DNA of 64,000 bases from Marsupella aquatica (GCA_973895155.1 OZ316897.1:13206001-13270000); one strand, 5' to 3'. Shown: positions 34,167 to 46,629, numbered from the stretch's first letter. Made by a program: numbers and translations. The notes: generated by a model not told the origin, from the letters alone.

Positions 34167-34574
34167 ATGCCTGCAGACCTTGGATGTGTTGTGAATGCTG
34201 TGGTGAATGAGGATGCACAGTCTGAAGAGGACATTTACTTTTCAGCAGATGAGTTAGACAAGCACAATGCTGTAGGTGGTTCCTTGTTGCCTGATTTGGC
34301 AGATGATATAGTTCTTACACATGTCTGGCCGAGGGTTCTTGTGGTGTCTGGCGCACAAGATATCTGCAAATATAGACTAATTAGTACCCAGTGGAGGGAC
34401 TTGGTAGCAACATGTGCACCATGGAGGGCACTGCTGCCACTGCTTGTAGGCACGGATCGAAGACCACCATGGCATGAGCAGGGTTTAGACCTTGATGACT
34501 TAATGTACATGCCTGAGTACCTCAGGGCTGAGTGGCATCGACAACAGGATTGGTATCCGTATTTGATGTGGTAG
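34167..34574 (+). CDS. F-box-like protein, CACTA cargo
   Basis: An intact 135-codon frame from ATG 34167. After an acidic N-terminus it reads LLPDLADDIVLTHVWPRVL and then YRLISTQWRDLVATCAPWRALL. That fits an F-box: L-P-D, a helix, then S-x-x-W-R-x-L. F-box proteins recruit targets to SCF ubiquitin ligases. The short C-terminal part shows no LRR or Kelch repeats, so the target-binding region is absent or unrecognised. It lies just upstream of the tnp2 transposase on the same strand. I am moderately sure of the fold, not of the function. Confidence 0.45.
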   Translation: MPADLGCVVNAVVNEDAQSEEDIYFSADELDKHNAVGGSLLPDLADDIVLTHVWPRVLVVSGAQDICKYRLISTQWRDLVATCAPWRALLPLLVGTDRRPPWHEQGLDLDDLMYMPEYLRAEWHRQQDWYPYLMW

Positions 34575-34903
34575 TAAGATGAGGACATCTCACACCGGTC
34601 TCGCACTTGGCACCTGTGTCTATGACTATACATGATTGGACTCTGATATGGTCATGGATGTACGTGTAGAGGCAGTACATGTGAGGACAATGGAGGAGTT
34701 TACACCCTCAAACATTTAGGAATTTTGTCTCATTCACTTGAGAATAGGTACATGACTCAGGCACCTATATTTTTTTGTTTTGTTTTTTTGGAACGTTATG
34801 CTACGTATTTTGGCAAGTACAGTCGGGGGTGAAATCCTTAACAGGAAGTGTATTTTTCACTTGCATAATAAAATGACAGGGTGCTGAGTGCGTGTGTATA
34901 GTG

Positions 34904-37900
34904 ATGGCTCCAAGGTTGCCTCTTCACAACCCATTTAGGATTAGGTATCATGATTCTAAATTGTGGATGCGTGAACAAGCCCGGGCCGCCCAAGGTAGGA
35001 GTAGGAGGATGAGATGCCCATGCACACAGTGCCAAGGATTCAAGTCGTTGAGTTTGAACACTGTGCACCTTCACCTGCTGCGGCATGAAAGGCACCCTCG
35101 GTGGAGGGTTTGGAATGTACCAGCAAAAGAAGACTCCTCTGATGAAGAGTGGAGAGCTGACTTTGTGGATTTTAATACAGCTAGGCGTAGAGACTACGTA
35201 GAGCAGGACATAGACTGTGTAGAGGATGGTCCTGGGGTCCAACATGAGAACGTGGATGACCAAGATGGAGATGCAGAGGCAGTCACTAAGGACGGTGGGA
35301 TGGATGTCCCAAGAATGGTTCAAGAGATTTTTGAAGACCTTGATGCTTTTTACGACACAGTGGAATCAGAAGAGGACAATGAACCGCAGCCACACATTGG
35401 CGACGGCCAAGCTGAACCTGACTTTGACATTGGGGAAGGTGCAGCAGAGAGGGAGTGGGTGTTTGGGGGCCCAAAACACATCAAAGAAGCTTGCATTCCT
35501 ATCTACGAGGGGTCAAACTGCTCCAAGCTGGGTTTTGTCGTGTTGTTGTTGAACATCTGTGGTAATCACAATGTTCCCAATATATTTGTGACAGAGTTGT
35601 TGACCTTCCTGCGCCAAAATGTGTTACCAGATGGTAATTCAATTCCAAAAAATATGTACGAGGCTAGGAAATTGATGTCTAACCTTGGGCTGAACTATGT
35701 GTCTATTGACGCATGCCCTGATGGGTGTGTTCTCTTTCGCAAAGAGCATGCAGATAAATTGACATGCCCTCATTGTGGTAAGCACAGGTACAAGAATGTA
35801 GGGAAATGTACACACCCTGCCAAGGTTCTTCGTCATTTTCCTCTCATTCCTAGACTACAACGTCTGTTTAGATGCCCTGCCATTTCCAAGCTGATGACAT
35901 GGACTCTTGATAACAAGAGCAGTGATGGCCTGCAGCATCACATTGGAGATTCCAACCATTGGAAATTTGTTGATGAGAGGTGGCCACAGTTTGCTACAGA
36001 GAAGCGGAACTTTCGATTTGGTCTATCACTGGATGGAGTAAACCCATTTGGAGACAAAAACAACCATTATTCATGTTGGCCGGTTATGCTGCTAAATTAC
36101 AACCTTCCCCCATGGATGACTACAAAGAGGTTTTTTGTCATGATGGTGCTGTTAATCCCTGGACCAGCTTCTGTGACCGAGCAATTCATAGATATCATGT
36201 TGGCTCCAGCAGTGGAAGAGTGGAAGACTTTGTGGATAGAAGGGGTGTTAACCCATGATGTTTAGAAGGGGCTTCTTTGACCCAGCCCCTTTAGATTGCA
36301 TGCAATTTGTTTGCTGGATATAGCAGATTACCCAGGCCATGGCATCATATCTGGACGAGTGACAAAGGGCTATGTGGGGTGCACACCATGTGAGAAAAAT
36401 GTGACAAGTGAGTGGTCGCATGCCCTGCACAGTATGAAATTTCAGGGGCATAGAAGGTATCTGCCTGTTGATCATCCTTACAGGCACACACGGTCTCAAA
36501 TTGCACACTTCAACAACAAAACAGAGCTTTGTGGCCCACCACAGAGGGTCACCAGAGAGCAAGTCCTGAGGTGGGCAGCCAGGAAGGCTGATTGGGACAA
36601 GAGAAGTGCCACTGATCGAGAACCTGAGGATCCAGTGGTGAAACACGGTTTGAAAAGACAGACCTTGATGGACTTGGAGTTGGAGTACTGGAGGGTAATG
36701 TACTTAGCCTCCAGCCCCTGTATGATTGCAATTTTAGATTGGAGCAATGGTGGATTGATGTTGGTTACAATCCTCCTATGTGGTTAATTAGTGTTTCTGT
36801 TGTTGAATTCTTTGCTTTGTGGAGTGCAGGAATTCGAGCCCAGCAAACACAATGTGGACGTCATGCACATTGAGAAAAATATTTGTGAGAGCTTGCTGAA
36901 GTTCTTGTCGGGTGAGAAAGATACAGGAGCAGTTCGAGCTGATATGCAACAGAAGGGGATTCGCCCTCACCTTTGGTTGAAGCCCCATGCAAGCAATCCC
37001 AATGTACTTCTCAAGTTCCAAGCTCCCTATGTGTGCACACAGGATGAATGGAAGACATTCTTGTATAGATTGAGCTGTCTGAAAGTGCCCTCTGGCTATG
37101 CTGGTGCCTTCAAGAAGCATATTACAAAGAATAAACTTGGCAGTATGAAAACATATGACTACCATGTGTTGATGCAGCACATTCTGCCCCTATGCCTCAG
37201 AGGTCTCATGCAGAAACCAGTCCGTAATGTCATTCTTCGACTGTGCAATGTATTTCGCCGTATATGTGTGAAAGTGTGGGATCCCCAAGGATTGGAGCAG
37301 TTGAAGCAGGATGCTGCTTATGTCCTCTGTGACTTGGAGATATACTTCCCCCTTGCTTTCTTTGATGTTATGACTCATCTCCTAAAAATCCATGTGGTAG
37401 AAGAGCTAGGGCAGTATGGGCCAGTCAGTACCAGATGGATGTACCCTATGGAGCGATACATGAAGTTGTTGAAAGGTCATGTGAGAACATACTACAGGCC
37501 AGAGGCTTCCATGGCATTGGGGTACATTAAGGATGAGACGTTGGGATTCCTAACAGAGTACATGGTTGGGTCTGGTGAAGCTATGACAAGAGTTTGGAAA
37601 TCTGGTGAAGATGATGGAGTGAGTGGCGAGGTTGTTGAAGGTGTGGGACGTGCTGTTCAGCTGCCTGTTGCGATTTGAGACAAGGCTCATTCATATGTGC
37701 TGGCAAACACAAAGCCTATGCAACCATGGTGGAGGTGAGTGATTGATCGAATTGACTTGCCTTTGTTGTGATGCTTCTTGTCTGTTCCAAGGGTGATCTT
37801 AGGTTGTCATGTGTTGTTTAGACCTAACTATGCCTGTACCTCATATTGCAGGGAATATGATATGCAAAAAGTTGCACACTCTGGGCAGCAGGATCCCTTC

Positions 37901-38611
37901 CCACAGTTCAAGCAGTGGATTCGGGTGACAATTCGAGAGCATAGTAGACATCACCCAGATATGGAGAAGGATTTGTATCTTCTATCTGTGCCACCATGAT
38001 TGTCTATTCTGACCTACAAACGGATGAGAGCTTATGGAAATCATTATCGAGTGAGGGATGAGCAGGGTGACCATTGTGTATCATATGATTGTGGTTTGAT
38101 TTCTGTGTTTGAGCAGAGAACCTCTGAAGAACAGAGGGGGTGGATGAAGATGGGTTACGTGGGGGAGTTGACCGACATTTGGGTGTTGAATTATGGTAAC
38201 ACAAGTGTCCCAGTGATATTGATGAAGGGATCATGGGTGAAATCAGAGTGGCAGAGACCAAGGGCCACCATGAAGCGTGATCATGATGGGTTCTTGTTGG
38301 CCAATTTTAGGTCCAAAGTACCAGAATGGTCTGAGCCTTTTGTTTTCCCTAGCCAAGTTGAACAGGCTTTCTTTGCAGATGTGGAGGAGTCACATGGCTG
38401 GAAGGTGGTATGCCATAGCCAAGCACAGAACAGGCGAATAGATGGAAGTAAAGTAGAGTTCAGTTTGGATGACCATGCTGCATTCGAGCATCCTAGTCAT
38501 GAGACTGTACTTCCAACTCGGGCAGGGACTGACTACATCCCCTTAACATTGAGAGAGACATATGATGAACGTGGGCAAATGGAATATGATGAGGTTGATG
38601 ATTTGCAATAG
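34904..38611 (+). pseudogene. CACTA transposase (tnp2/Transposase_21, DUF4218, DUF4216), inactivated
   Basis: ATG 34904 is chosen; an upstream in-frame GTG is not needed. The N-terminus has the Transpos_assoc zinc-finger pattern (RCPCTQCQG, then HLHLLRH). An acidic linker follows, then the Transposase_21 core with LSLDGVNPFGDKNNHYSCWP and LIPGP. Exon 1 ends at 36694; an intron spans 36695-36829; exon 2 (VMHIEKNICESLL, then DUF4218 with RWMYPMERYMKLLKGHV) ends at 37734; an intron spans 37735-37851; exon 3 holds a DUF4216 region (WVLNYGN, FVFPSQVEQAFF). Breaks: a disturbed stretch at 36263-36290 with TAG and TGA in frame, TGA at 37676-37678, and TGA at 37997-37999, all with homology continuing in frame. 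So this copy cannot make full-length transposase. Confidence 0.85.
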
Positions 38612-38788
38612 GCAACAGCTGGCGATTGGCAAGTATGAGGTTGAGGATGACTACCTGCACAGAGTCACAGAATGGGAATTGCTGCCTGGAATGATGTTTA
38701 GGATAGTTGGATATGCATGAAATTGATTGATACTTTGAATTTAGTGTGCTGATTCTCCCTGTTTGGTTGTGGGTGCTGTGCAGAAGCT

Positions 38789-41700
38789 ATGGGGGAAGAG
38801 GGTGATGACATGGAGACAGACATGGGGCTTGGAGAGTGGGGTGAAGAGGAAAGATTGGATATGGATGGAGACCCAGATGCAGGGGGCTCACAGAAAAATG
38901 CACCTATGCAAGATGCACAGGGCCCTCATCAAGTCCCAGGTAGGTGGGCAGCTAGAGAGAAATCACATAATCCATACCCTAGAAGGAGCCAGAGTTATTG
39001 GCAAGGGACGCCTGATAATTATGATGATGACTGTGGGATGGCTCAGTGTCAGCTAGTGTAGAGAAACATGACATTCTTTCGTTTAGAAGAGGAAATAGTT
39101 AGGGAAAAAGTTTTAGTGCTATCAGAGTAGCTAGGTTTAGGGCACTTAAGTAAGAAGGGAAGCTTAGTAGAGGTAAGAGGGAATTTAGTTATGCAAAGTT
39201 ATCTAGGGGTAAGCAAGTTACTATAGGAGGGGCAGGAAACTAGTCCGTCCTTAGTTATAATAGGCGACTAAGTCGGGACCGAAAAATGACCCGACACCGG
39301 ACATCTTATTTTTGGCTGATATTTCCCCCATGGGTGCTGGGAGGTCCCTAGGGAACCCTGAAAAAGTATGAAGTCAAGTGGGGTCTTAACCTAGGAGTTA
39401 TAAGTATTTTGGCAAAAATCAAAGTTACCAAATAGCGGGTCCCGGGAAAAATAGCTGATGGGTAAATGTAGGGGTTCCAAGTTTGGAAGTGGGTTAAGTA
39501 TGGTCTCCTCTATCCCTAGAAACTTGTGGAACAACTTTGTCACACTTGGTTACTTTTTGGGAGCATCTCAAAGTTGAGAAGAATTTTGGAAGACATAAAG
39601 ACTTGACCCTCTTTGCCTAATTTTAGAAAAGTTGTTATAGGGTTTTGTTTATATCTTAGTAAACCCAGACATAGTCCTATGTCCATAGAATCAGTGGAGC
39701 TACTCAGAAGTCCTTTTGGACTTATGTGTGAGTTTTGGAGGGGGGTCCAAAATCGCCCCAAAATGCTGTTTTTCCAAAAAAAAAATGTATTTTTTTCTAA
39801 GTGTAAACCGCGTGGGCGGCGATCACGCGGCGAGCACGAGGCAAGGAGGAGCAAGCACGAGGCTGGTGAGGACGTCAAGCACCGGGAGGCTGTCCAAAGG
39901 TGCTGCATGATTACTTGAGGAATCAATTGAGCACAAGGGCGGCTGAATTGAAGGAAGGGCGGCTGAATTGAAGGAAGGGCGGCTGAATTGAAATGGCTGC
40001 TGCTGATTGAAGAAGCAAGGGCTGTTGCTGATTGAAGAAGCTATGGCTGCTGAGAAGGAAAAGAGCTATGGCTGCAAATTAGGATCGCTGCTGGCTTTGA
40101 ATTGGGAAGGCTGCTTGCTGCTATGACAGCTGCACACTAGATTAGAGGTGCTCCTACTAATCAGGCACGAGATGCTCATGAGAATTGGCTGGCTGCTGCC
40201 TTGATGCTGCTGAATTGAATGATGCTGCTGCTAGCTGCGAAATTGCAAAGGTGGGCAGCTACGAAATTGAGAAGAGAGACCTGCTTGACTGAGAAGGAAT
40301 CAAGCTATGGTTGCTGCTGCTGTGCTTCAAATCTGCTGTTGTTGTGCTGTAAATGCGCTGATGTGACTGTGCTGCTAGCTGCGAAATTGACTGTGTTGCT
40401 AGCGGCAAAATTGAAGAGGTGGGCTAGCTGCGAAATTGACTAGGCTGGCTGTGAGCTATGGTGGCTGTGAAATTGAGGGGCTGGCGGCTGATCAGCTGGA
40501 CTGCTGCACAAGAAAGAATCCAATAGAGAATGCTGTGGTTTTAGATTGAATTCACGAGAGAGAAATGGCTGCAAACATTGCTGTCCTTACAATTTCTTCA
40601 TAAGAAACATGAGTATAATGAGAGTGCTCTCCCCTCATGACACGTGGAATCCCCATAAGGGGCATGTAAGGTAAGTGTAATCGGGCCGCCGCTTACACCC
40701 GCTTTACACCAAAAACAGGCCTTGGGAGAATGGGCATAACTTTGGCTAGAGGTATCCGTTGGGGCCCAAATTTTTTTGTGCTGAGTTAGGGGAAGATAAG
40801 GCACCCCCTGGTGAAGGTGGAACCCCAGAAAAGTAATCACTCAAATATATTTTTAACCGAGGCCACGAGGGAGTCCCGACAACTTGCAAACCAAAGTCGG
40901 CATAGGGGAATGAATACCAGATTTAGGGGCTGACCTTTCTTGCACCCATACCACTTGAGTTAGGCTCTAGAGAAGGGTACTTACCTTTGGCCAAAGGTGT
41001 AAGGCCATCAAGTTAAGAAAAGTAAATATAGGGGGTAGTTTACTTAGGGTAGTAAAGGGGTTACAAGTAAAATAAGGCCAACTTTGACTAGGCACAACTT
41101 GAGACTCACTCACTCTTTTTGCGAGCTTTCAAGTGGGTTGGTAAGCTGGTGAGGAGGACCATAAGTGGGAGTAGGTTTGGAAGTCAAAGCATACCACTCA
41201 TGTGTGGCATATTCCAGGGCTTGGAAGGAGGCAAAATAGCAAGTAGTAGGGTGGGCTATGAACTATAGAGTTGGACTTTGTGTGTTAGGAGGACTTGGGG
41301 GAGGTATAGTTGGACCCCAGGTCAAGCTTGGTGTGATGTGGAAGGAGATAGTATATAAGGAGGAAGTTTTCATTTGTTAGGGACCGGGAGTCTCATCTCT
41401 TAAGTGAAATCTCTACCTTGCCAAGGTAGGGCTAAGCTTGAGAAAGGAGAGGTGGTCCATGCTTAGTGTGGAGAATGTGTAGTGAACTTTTGTTGTAAAG
41501 GTGATGCAATAAAAGGAGACTTACCAATCTTCATTGTGACCATTAAGTGTGAGTGCATTTGAAGTATATGAGAGCAAGAGAAGAGTCCATGCTATGGTAT
41601 AATCTTGGTCTAAGCTTGAAGGGGATGTGCTAGTACAAAACCAAGGCCAAGGAGGCAAGGTTAAGGTATAGCATTACTTTGAGACTTAGAGAGGATTATA

Positions 41701-44700
41701 GCTTGAGGGTGGAAAGTACTTTGCTTGGTGTGTGGTGTTAACAAGAAGTAAGAACAAGAGGAAGAGTCCTTAGATAGAGGAGCCTTCTCTAGGGCTCAAA
41801 GGGGATGTGTGGACCCAAACCAAGGCCAGGGGGGCAAGGTTGAGGGGTAACACTACTTTGAGGGTCTTGAGGAGACTTAAGCTTGAAGAGGAAAGTACTT
41901 TGGGTTCTTGGGTGTTTGTGTGAGAATCTACTCTAAGGTGACAGCTTGGAGCGGAGATCCCCCTTGCTGATCCTTGGAGTAGAGGAGAGGGGAAGGGGTG
42001 AGTACAAAAGTAGTCAAGGGGACTACCTCTCTAGAAGTGGAGAGTTGAAACTACTTATGTATGGAGTGATTGGACATTGTAAGCACACTTCAGAAGTTTT
42101 GTCAATCCTTTGTGACCCTGGTATGACATGGAGCAGGTATTAGGTAGTCTTTTGGGGAGAAAAGCCGCTTAAGCTCCTTGGCAAGTGTTTGACAATGACT
42201 ATGATGGAGCAGAAGATGGATGGGATGAATATGAACACCCAGAGCGTGGTAGAGACGGGTACAGAGGGCAATGGAAAGGTGAGGAGGATGATTGGACAAG
42301 TAAGTGCCTTGTGCTAGTGATTTTGTGATGGTAGTAGAGATTTAGCTCAATATGGACTTATCTGATGTGTAGCTAGGGCAAAGAGTTTATCTTACAGGTC
42401 CATGAGTGTGGCATGTACCTGTTGGTATGCAGACTCTGATTGGGACAATCACGAAAACAACAAAGGCCATCCACATTCAGATAGTCCGAGGCAATCATTC
42501 ACAGGCGGGAGAAACGGCCCTAATTCATCAAGACAAAGCAATAGGACAGGTGGTCCAGAACCATCTATGCGCCAAGGGAGAGGTAACTTGGTCATTGCAG
42601 AATTGCTCTAAAGTCTAGTGTATATTTGGCAGCAGGATTTATGATTCATACTTACCTAATGGATCCTATAAATGTGCAGGGACTCCAGGGAGGTTTGGAC
42701 AATGCAATCCAGGCCGTGGGGGGAGATCAGGCCGTGGAGGGACCCCAGGCCGTGGGGGGACACCAGGCCGTGGAGGGACACCTAGTAGCGCTTCAGGGAG
42801 TACCAAGGCAGGAGACAGTAACAAATTTGGTAAAGTAGAAGTGAAGGACATTCTTGAATGGTGGGACTATGTTGGTAATGATGGTAAGGGCCCAGTTGAA
42901 GATTGTATATCAGATTATACAATGAGGATTTTGAAACAAGAGAGGCATAGGTTGAAAAGGATGTGGATAGACAATGGTTCTAATAGGAGAATGCCACCAC
43001 CCCCATCATTGGAATTGGATCAATGGACACGGTTAATCAAAGGGTTCATGTCAGAGGCTGGACAGAGCAAAAGTGAACTGATGTCAAATGCTCGAGGCAA
43101 AGTGAAACACCTGTCACAAGCTGGGAGAGGAAGTTATGCTCCAGTGAAAGAACAATTGGTAAGGCAGTGACATGCCTGATAGTAAGCCTCAAACTTATCA
43201 TCTTGCTACCATTATTACATTTTCATTGACAATCAACACTTGGTTTCATTCATATGTATGTTGATGTGGACTGCAGAAGAAATTGACAGGTGAAGAACCA
43301 TCAGCACAAGAAGTGAGAGAGGAGTTCATGAAACAAAGGAGTGAGGTGACAAGTGTGACTTCCAAACAGGTGATTATGTTGTAATTCTGTATGTTCTGTG
43401 ACTATTTGGCCTTGAGCATCAGAAAGAATTGTAGTAGGAAGTAAGCAACCAGTTCTTGGGGACAATTATCTAAGATATGTAAGCTGTGACATTATGACAG
43501 GGAACTGTTACAACTCTCACAGAGATGTGTGAACGGTTGAAGTCATTAGAGTGTGGACTCCCTCGAGTGGAAAGTAAATTGGCTGATCGTTTGGATATTG
43601 TGGAGGCATCTATAGCGAACCTTCTTGCATCAGTGGAATCTAATTTCAAGCTTGTGATTGAAAAATTGGGTGGTTCCCAACCAAACAATGAGGGCAACAT
43701 TGTACAAAGTGTGCCCTTGTTAACAAAAAAGGGAATTGGCAAATCTGACACAGGTATGGAAATGACACCGGCCCATTGTTCATTGTGTCCTATGTTCAAA
43801 TGTTAGAAGTAAGTTTTCATGAATTGAGTGAATGGTTTGAATGCAAGAAGAGTGGAGGCAGAGAAGGACCCTGTAATCAGTAAGCAGAATGGCAAAAAGG
43901 TTGTTGAGACAGGTAACCTGCTATGATCCAGTACATTACATTTGAAAAGTGCATGGAGTTTTGTGAAGCTTAAACCGGTTGGAGGTAATCTTTTCTGTAA
44001 GAACTGGTTGGATCAATGAACTGGGATCTGAAGTGACATCATGATTGATGTATCAGGTGATTCAAAGAGCAATGAAAAAGATGTGCCCAATGCCTCAGTG
44101 ACCATAGCCAAGGAGGTATCAGGTAAGCTGATGCTTTAAATTCTTCTCCTACCATTGTTGAGAAACAATTCAGTGGTTAATAGATTGAACCTGAATATTG
44201 TGGTGTGTTTATTGATCAGCAGAAGCAGACATGGAGGATATGGCAATGGCAAAGAAGGGGAAGAAGGCTGTTCATAATGGTAAGGAGATAGTGACAACTT
44301 TGTGGTTGGTGACATGTACATGGCGCACATGTGATGAGTGATTCACTTATGTTGGACAATGCACTGAATTGTAGTTGATGCAGAGTTGACAGACTCTCAA
44401 CCAAGTGGGAGCAGGGTGAAGCAACGTCGAAACTTGGGAGCAACATTGGATGCAAGTAAGATTGTAGATGCTTCAATTGAAGCAAGTACAATGTTGGTAG
44501 ATACTGAGATGATGTCGCAGGGAAATCCTGCTATACAATCGGAAGTGTCAAATATGGATGCAGATTCTTTGAAGAAGAGTGTAGCCAATTCTCGATCACC
44601 AGCACAAAACACTCGTGCCAAAGTCATGACTCGCAACCAAGGTATGAATAATGTCATGTATAAGCCACCCAGGAAAGCCAAGAAAAACAGCCAGGGTAAG

Positions 44701-44964
44701 GTGGAGGTGATAGCCACAGCAGAGCTATCATGGGAGGATGACTCGCAGGTATGTGTGGGTACAGGCATTTTGCGACCGGATCATGCTAAATTCCATGGCA
44801 AAGTGGTCCCGGATGACCATGTAGTAGTGTTGTTGACTACAGTGATTGTATCTGATTGTAATTTGCCATTTCCAAATAGAGACGATGATCCACCTCAGGA
44901 AATAATTGAAGATGCAGTAGGATCTCTTGTGCTCTGGCCATCAGAGTGTGTTAGTCTGCAGTGA
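38789..44964 (+). pseudogene. CACTA second gene (Transposase_24-like with C-terminal DUF8039-like domain), split by a solo LTR
   Basis: The frame starts at ATG 38789 with an acidic, Asp/Tyr-rich exon. The solo LTR at 39032-42194 sits exactly between codons of this exon, and the acidic reading resumes at 42200 in the same frame (DYDGAEDGWDEYE). Later exons give an RGG-type repeat (GRGGTPGRGGTPGRGG, 42.7 kb), a Transposase_24-like block (42.84-43.17 and 43.28-43.37 kb, WWDYVGNDG then LTGEEPSAQEVREEF), a coiled-coil-like exon (43.5-43.8 kb), basic/Ser-rich exons, and a C-terminal domain ending AVGSLVLWPSECV at 44960. In En/Spm the second protein binds subterminal repeats, so this is the likely partner of the AGTCCTTT-type sites. 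The domain order matches the gene at 61300-64000. Confidence 0.75.
39032..42194 (+). mobile_element. 3,163-bp solo LTR with 5-bp target duplication
   Basis: It begins TGTGGGATGG and ends GTGTTTGACA (TG...CA, 3-bp inverted ends). ATGAC is duplicated at 39027-39031 and 42195-42199. A TATA box (tatataagg, 41352) and a polyadenylation word (aataaaag, 41508) in the last quarter give a U3-R-U5 order on the plus strand. No gag-pol sequence is visible, so it is a solo LTR, or less likely a non-coding short element. Inside U3, gggcggctgaattgaaggaa repeats three times near 39938-39995. In U5 a segment of about 175 bp is duplicated (about 41570-41740 and 41745-41912). Confidence 0.75.
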
Positions 44965-44999
44965 TTGAATGCAAGTGTAGATAGAATCATGTGAATTGT

Positions 45000-45825
45000 G
45001 TTACATTTTGACATTGCCTTGGAAAGATCCAAGAAATATCTGTACCAATTTTTCTATTTGGTAAAGAGGATGAAGGAGCCGTTGTGTGTGACATTGATAT
45101 TTCTGAATTCTGTATATATGAAACAAGTGATTGATATCAAACTATGGCTCTATGGTGATTGTCTATGATACTTGAATCTGTTTTGTATCATTTCAGGATT
45201 AGTGTGTATGGTATAGACGAATGCTTTGTGACCTTCTTTGTAGTCTATGATGTTTGAATCTGTGAATTCATATTAGTGTACATGGTATAGAAGATGGCTT
45301 TCTGAAAATTTTTGTGAGGTTCTAATGTTAACATGGTGAATGGTGACCTTATAGAGTGAGTTCATTCCAAGTACACAATAAAACATGAATGGAATGTGTT
45401 ATTTGTGCACAAGAGTGAGTTCATTCCAAGTAGTATAGTGGGGTCTTCATCACTCATTTCCAGTTGACATGAAAGACATACCCCACAAAGTGTCTACTTT
45501 AGTCGTTTTATAAACCCACAAAGTATACTTAAAGACTACCCTCCATAACCTTTTGAGTCATTCCCAATGACTCACCATCGCAGCCCATAAAAGACTGAAA
45601 AAGACTCACCAAACCTACCCACACAAAGACTACAATAGACTGAAAATCCAGTCTATAAAACGACTTATAAACCAGTTCTATAAAGGACTCAATTGATTAT
45701 AGTAACAAAACATACGACTCATAGTCCCTATAAAGGACTGGAGTCCTTCCCAGTCGTTTCCAAGTCCTATACGGTACTGAATAGTTGTTTAATGGGGTCT
45801 AAATACCCCCCGGTTTCTACTAGTG
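45000..45825 (+). repeat. Rear subterminal repeats and terminus of the 19.7-kb CACTA element
   Basis: From about 45460 the words taaagact, ataaaggact and agtc(c/g)tt recur at least ten times in both orientations, ending in the terminus at 45808-45825. The AT-rich DNA at 45000-45460 shows nothing else apart from a short direct repeat (gagtgagttcattccaagta, at about 45356 and 45412). Confidence 0.7.
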
Positions 45826-45828
45826 GAA

Positions 45829-45940
45829 TTTACCTCATACCGACAGAACATCAACTACATTGCACATACCTGGCACCGACAGAACATAAACTACAATGAA
45901 CTTACCTCATACCGACAAAACATCAACTACATTGCACATA
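45829..45940 (-). repeat. Host intron minisatellite at the CACTA insertion site
   Basis: Copies of accgacagaacat(a/c)aacta followed by cattgcacatacc or caatgaacttacc repeat here and, diverged, at 26030-26099 on the other side of the element. This repeat allows the empty site to be read directly. Confidence 0.75.
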
Positions 45941-45941
45941 C

Positions 45942-46190
45942 CCTAGTTTGCATCTCCTCTGGATCAATTTGGCGTCTATGCTTTTTCCAGAAATCTTCAA
46001 CGTTTGATTTCACAGCGTTGAGCAAGCTGGTGAAGCGCTTAGATTTTCTCCACGCATTGTACCGCTTTGTGGCCTTACTCAGAACCCATGTTGTCTCATC
46101 CTCATCCCCTTCATGAGCTAACTTGAGGTTATTCGCCCATCGTAGCAACCACGACATTCGCTGTCGCTTGAGTTTCCACACTCGTGCAGG
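45942..46190 (-). CDS. Host gene exon, basic helical region
   Basis: The minus strand reads WKLKRQRMSWLLRWANNLKL, then EDETTWVLSKATKRYNAWRK, to QIDPEEMQTR, ending at 45942 before the donor gtatgtgc. High Lys/Arg/Trp content with helix-like spacing suggests a small DNA- or RNA-binding helical domain, but no family is recognised. The 5' limit (about 46190) is not certain. The 19.7-kb CACTA element lies in the intron directly downstream. Confidence 0.5.
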
Positions 46191-46514
46191 GTAGGAACCC
46201 GAAGTTGACTCTTTGTTGTGAATTGTGGCTGCCGTACTCAGTGGATTCCTTTAGGCACACACAAACCAAAGCATTCTCTGAATAGCAAAACATATTAAAC
46301 CAGGAGTAATGAAATCAATCCATACTAGAACATGAACTAGTACTCGTGTGTGGAATGAACGCAAAATGGTCGAACCTCTGCCGTGCTGCCGTTTTGGGAC
46401 GACCAACCGGACACGGTTCTGGATTCATGCGATGTACTCACACAATGTACAATTCGTCCAATCCACATATTAAACCAGGAGTAATGAAATCAATCCATAC
46501 TCAAGCTCACATCC

Positions 46515-46629
46515 AATGTTCATTCATCTTGGCTATTGGGAACTTCTCCCATTCTGACTCTGGTGGAACAGGAGGCTTCCCCTTCCTAGGCCCTACGGCA
46601 CATTGCCAAGATGGCGCCATTCCCTGCAT
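46515..46629 (-). CDS. Host gene 5' exon (probable start)
   Basis: An ATG at 46637-46635 starts MQGMAPSWQCAVGPRKGKPP and then VPPESEWEKFPIAKMNEHW. Alternatively gtcatgcag is an acceptor and the exon begins at 46629. A GTTTATGTTCT word lies about 30 bp before it, as before other acceptors of this gene. The region 46760-47080 upstream is GC-rich, as promoter regions often are. The product is unknown. Confidence 0.4.

Larger units (their letters stand above)
26100..45825 (+). mobile_element. Complete 19,726-bp CACTA element with gene cargo
   Basis: The left end CACTAGTAGAAACCGGGG (26100-26117) is matched by the reverse complement of 45808-45825, and similarity (ATTTAGACC) extends further. GAA at 26097-26099 and again at 45826-45828 is the 3-bp target duplication expected for this superfamily. 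Removing the element and one GAA gives agaacataaactcaatgaat running into ttacctcat. This matches the intact neighbouring repeat copy at 45883-45911, so the junction is confirmed from inside the window. Order inside: subterminal repeats, a 4.5-kb leader, Cys-rich ORF, PHD gene, BRCT gene, F-box-like gene, tnp2 transposase, second transposon gene, subterminal repeats. Confidence 0.92.
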
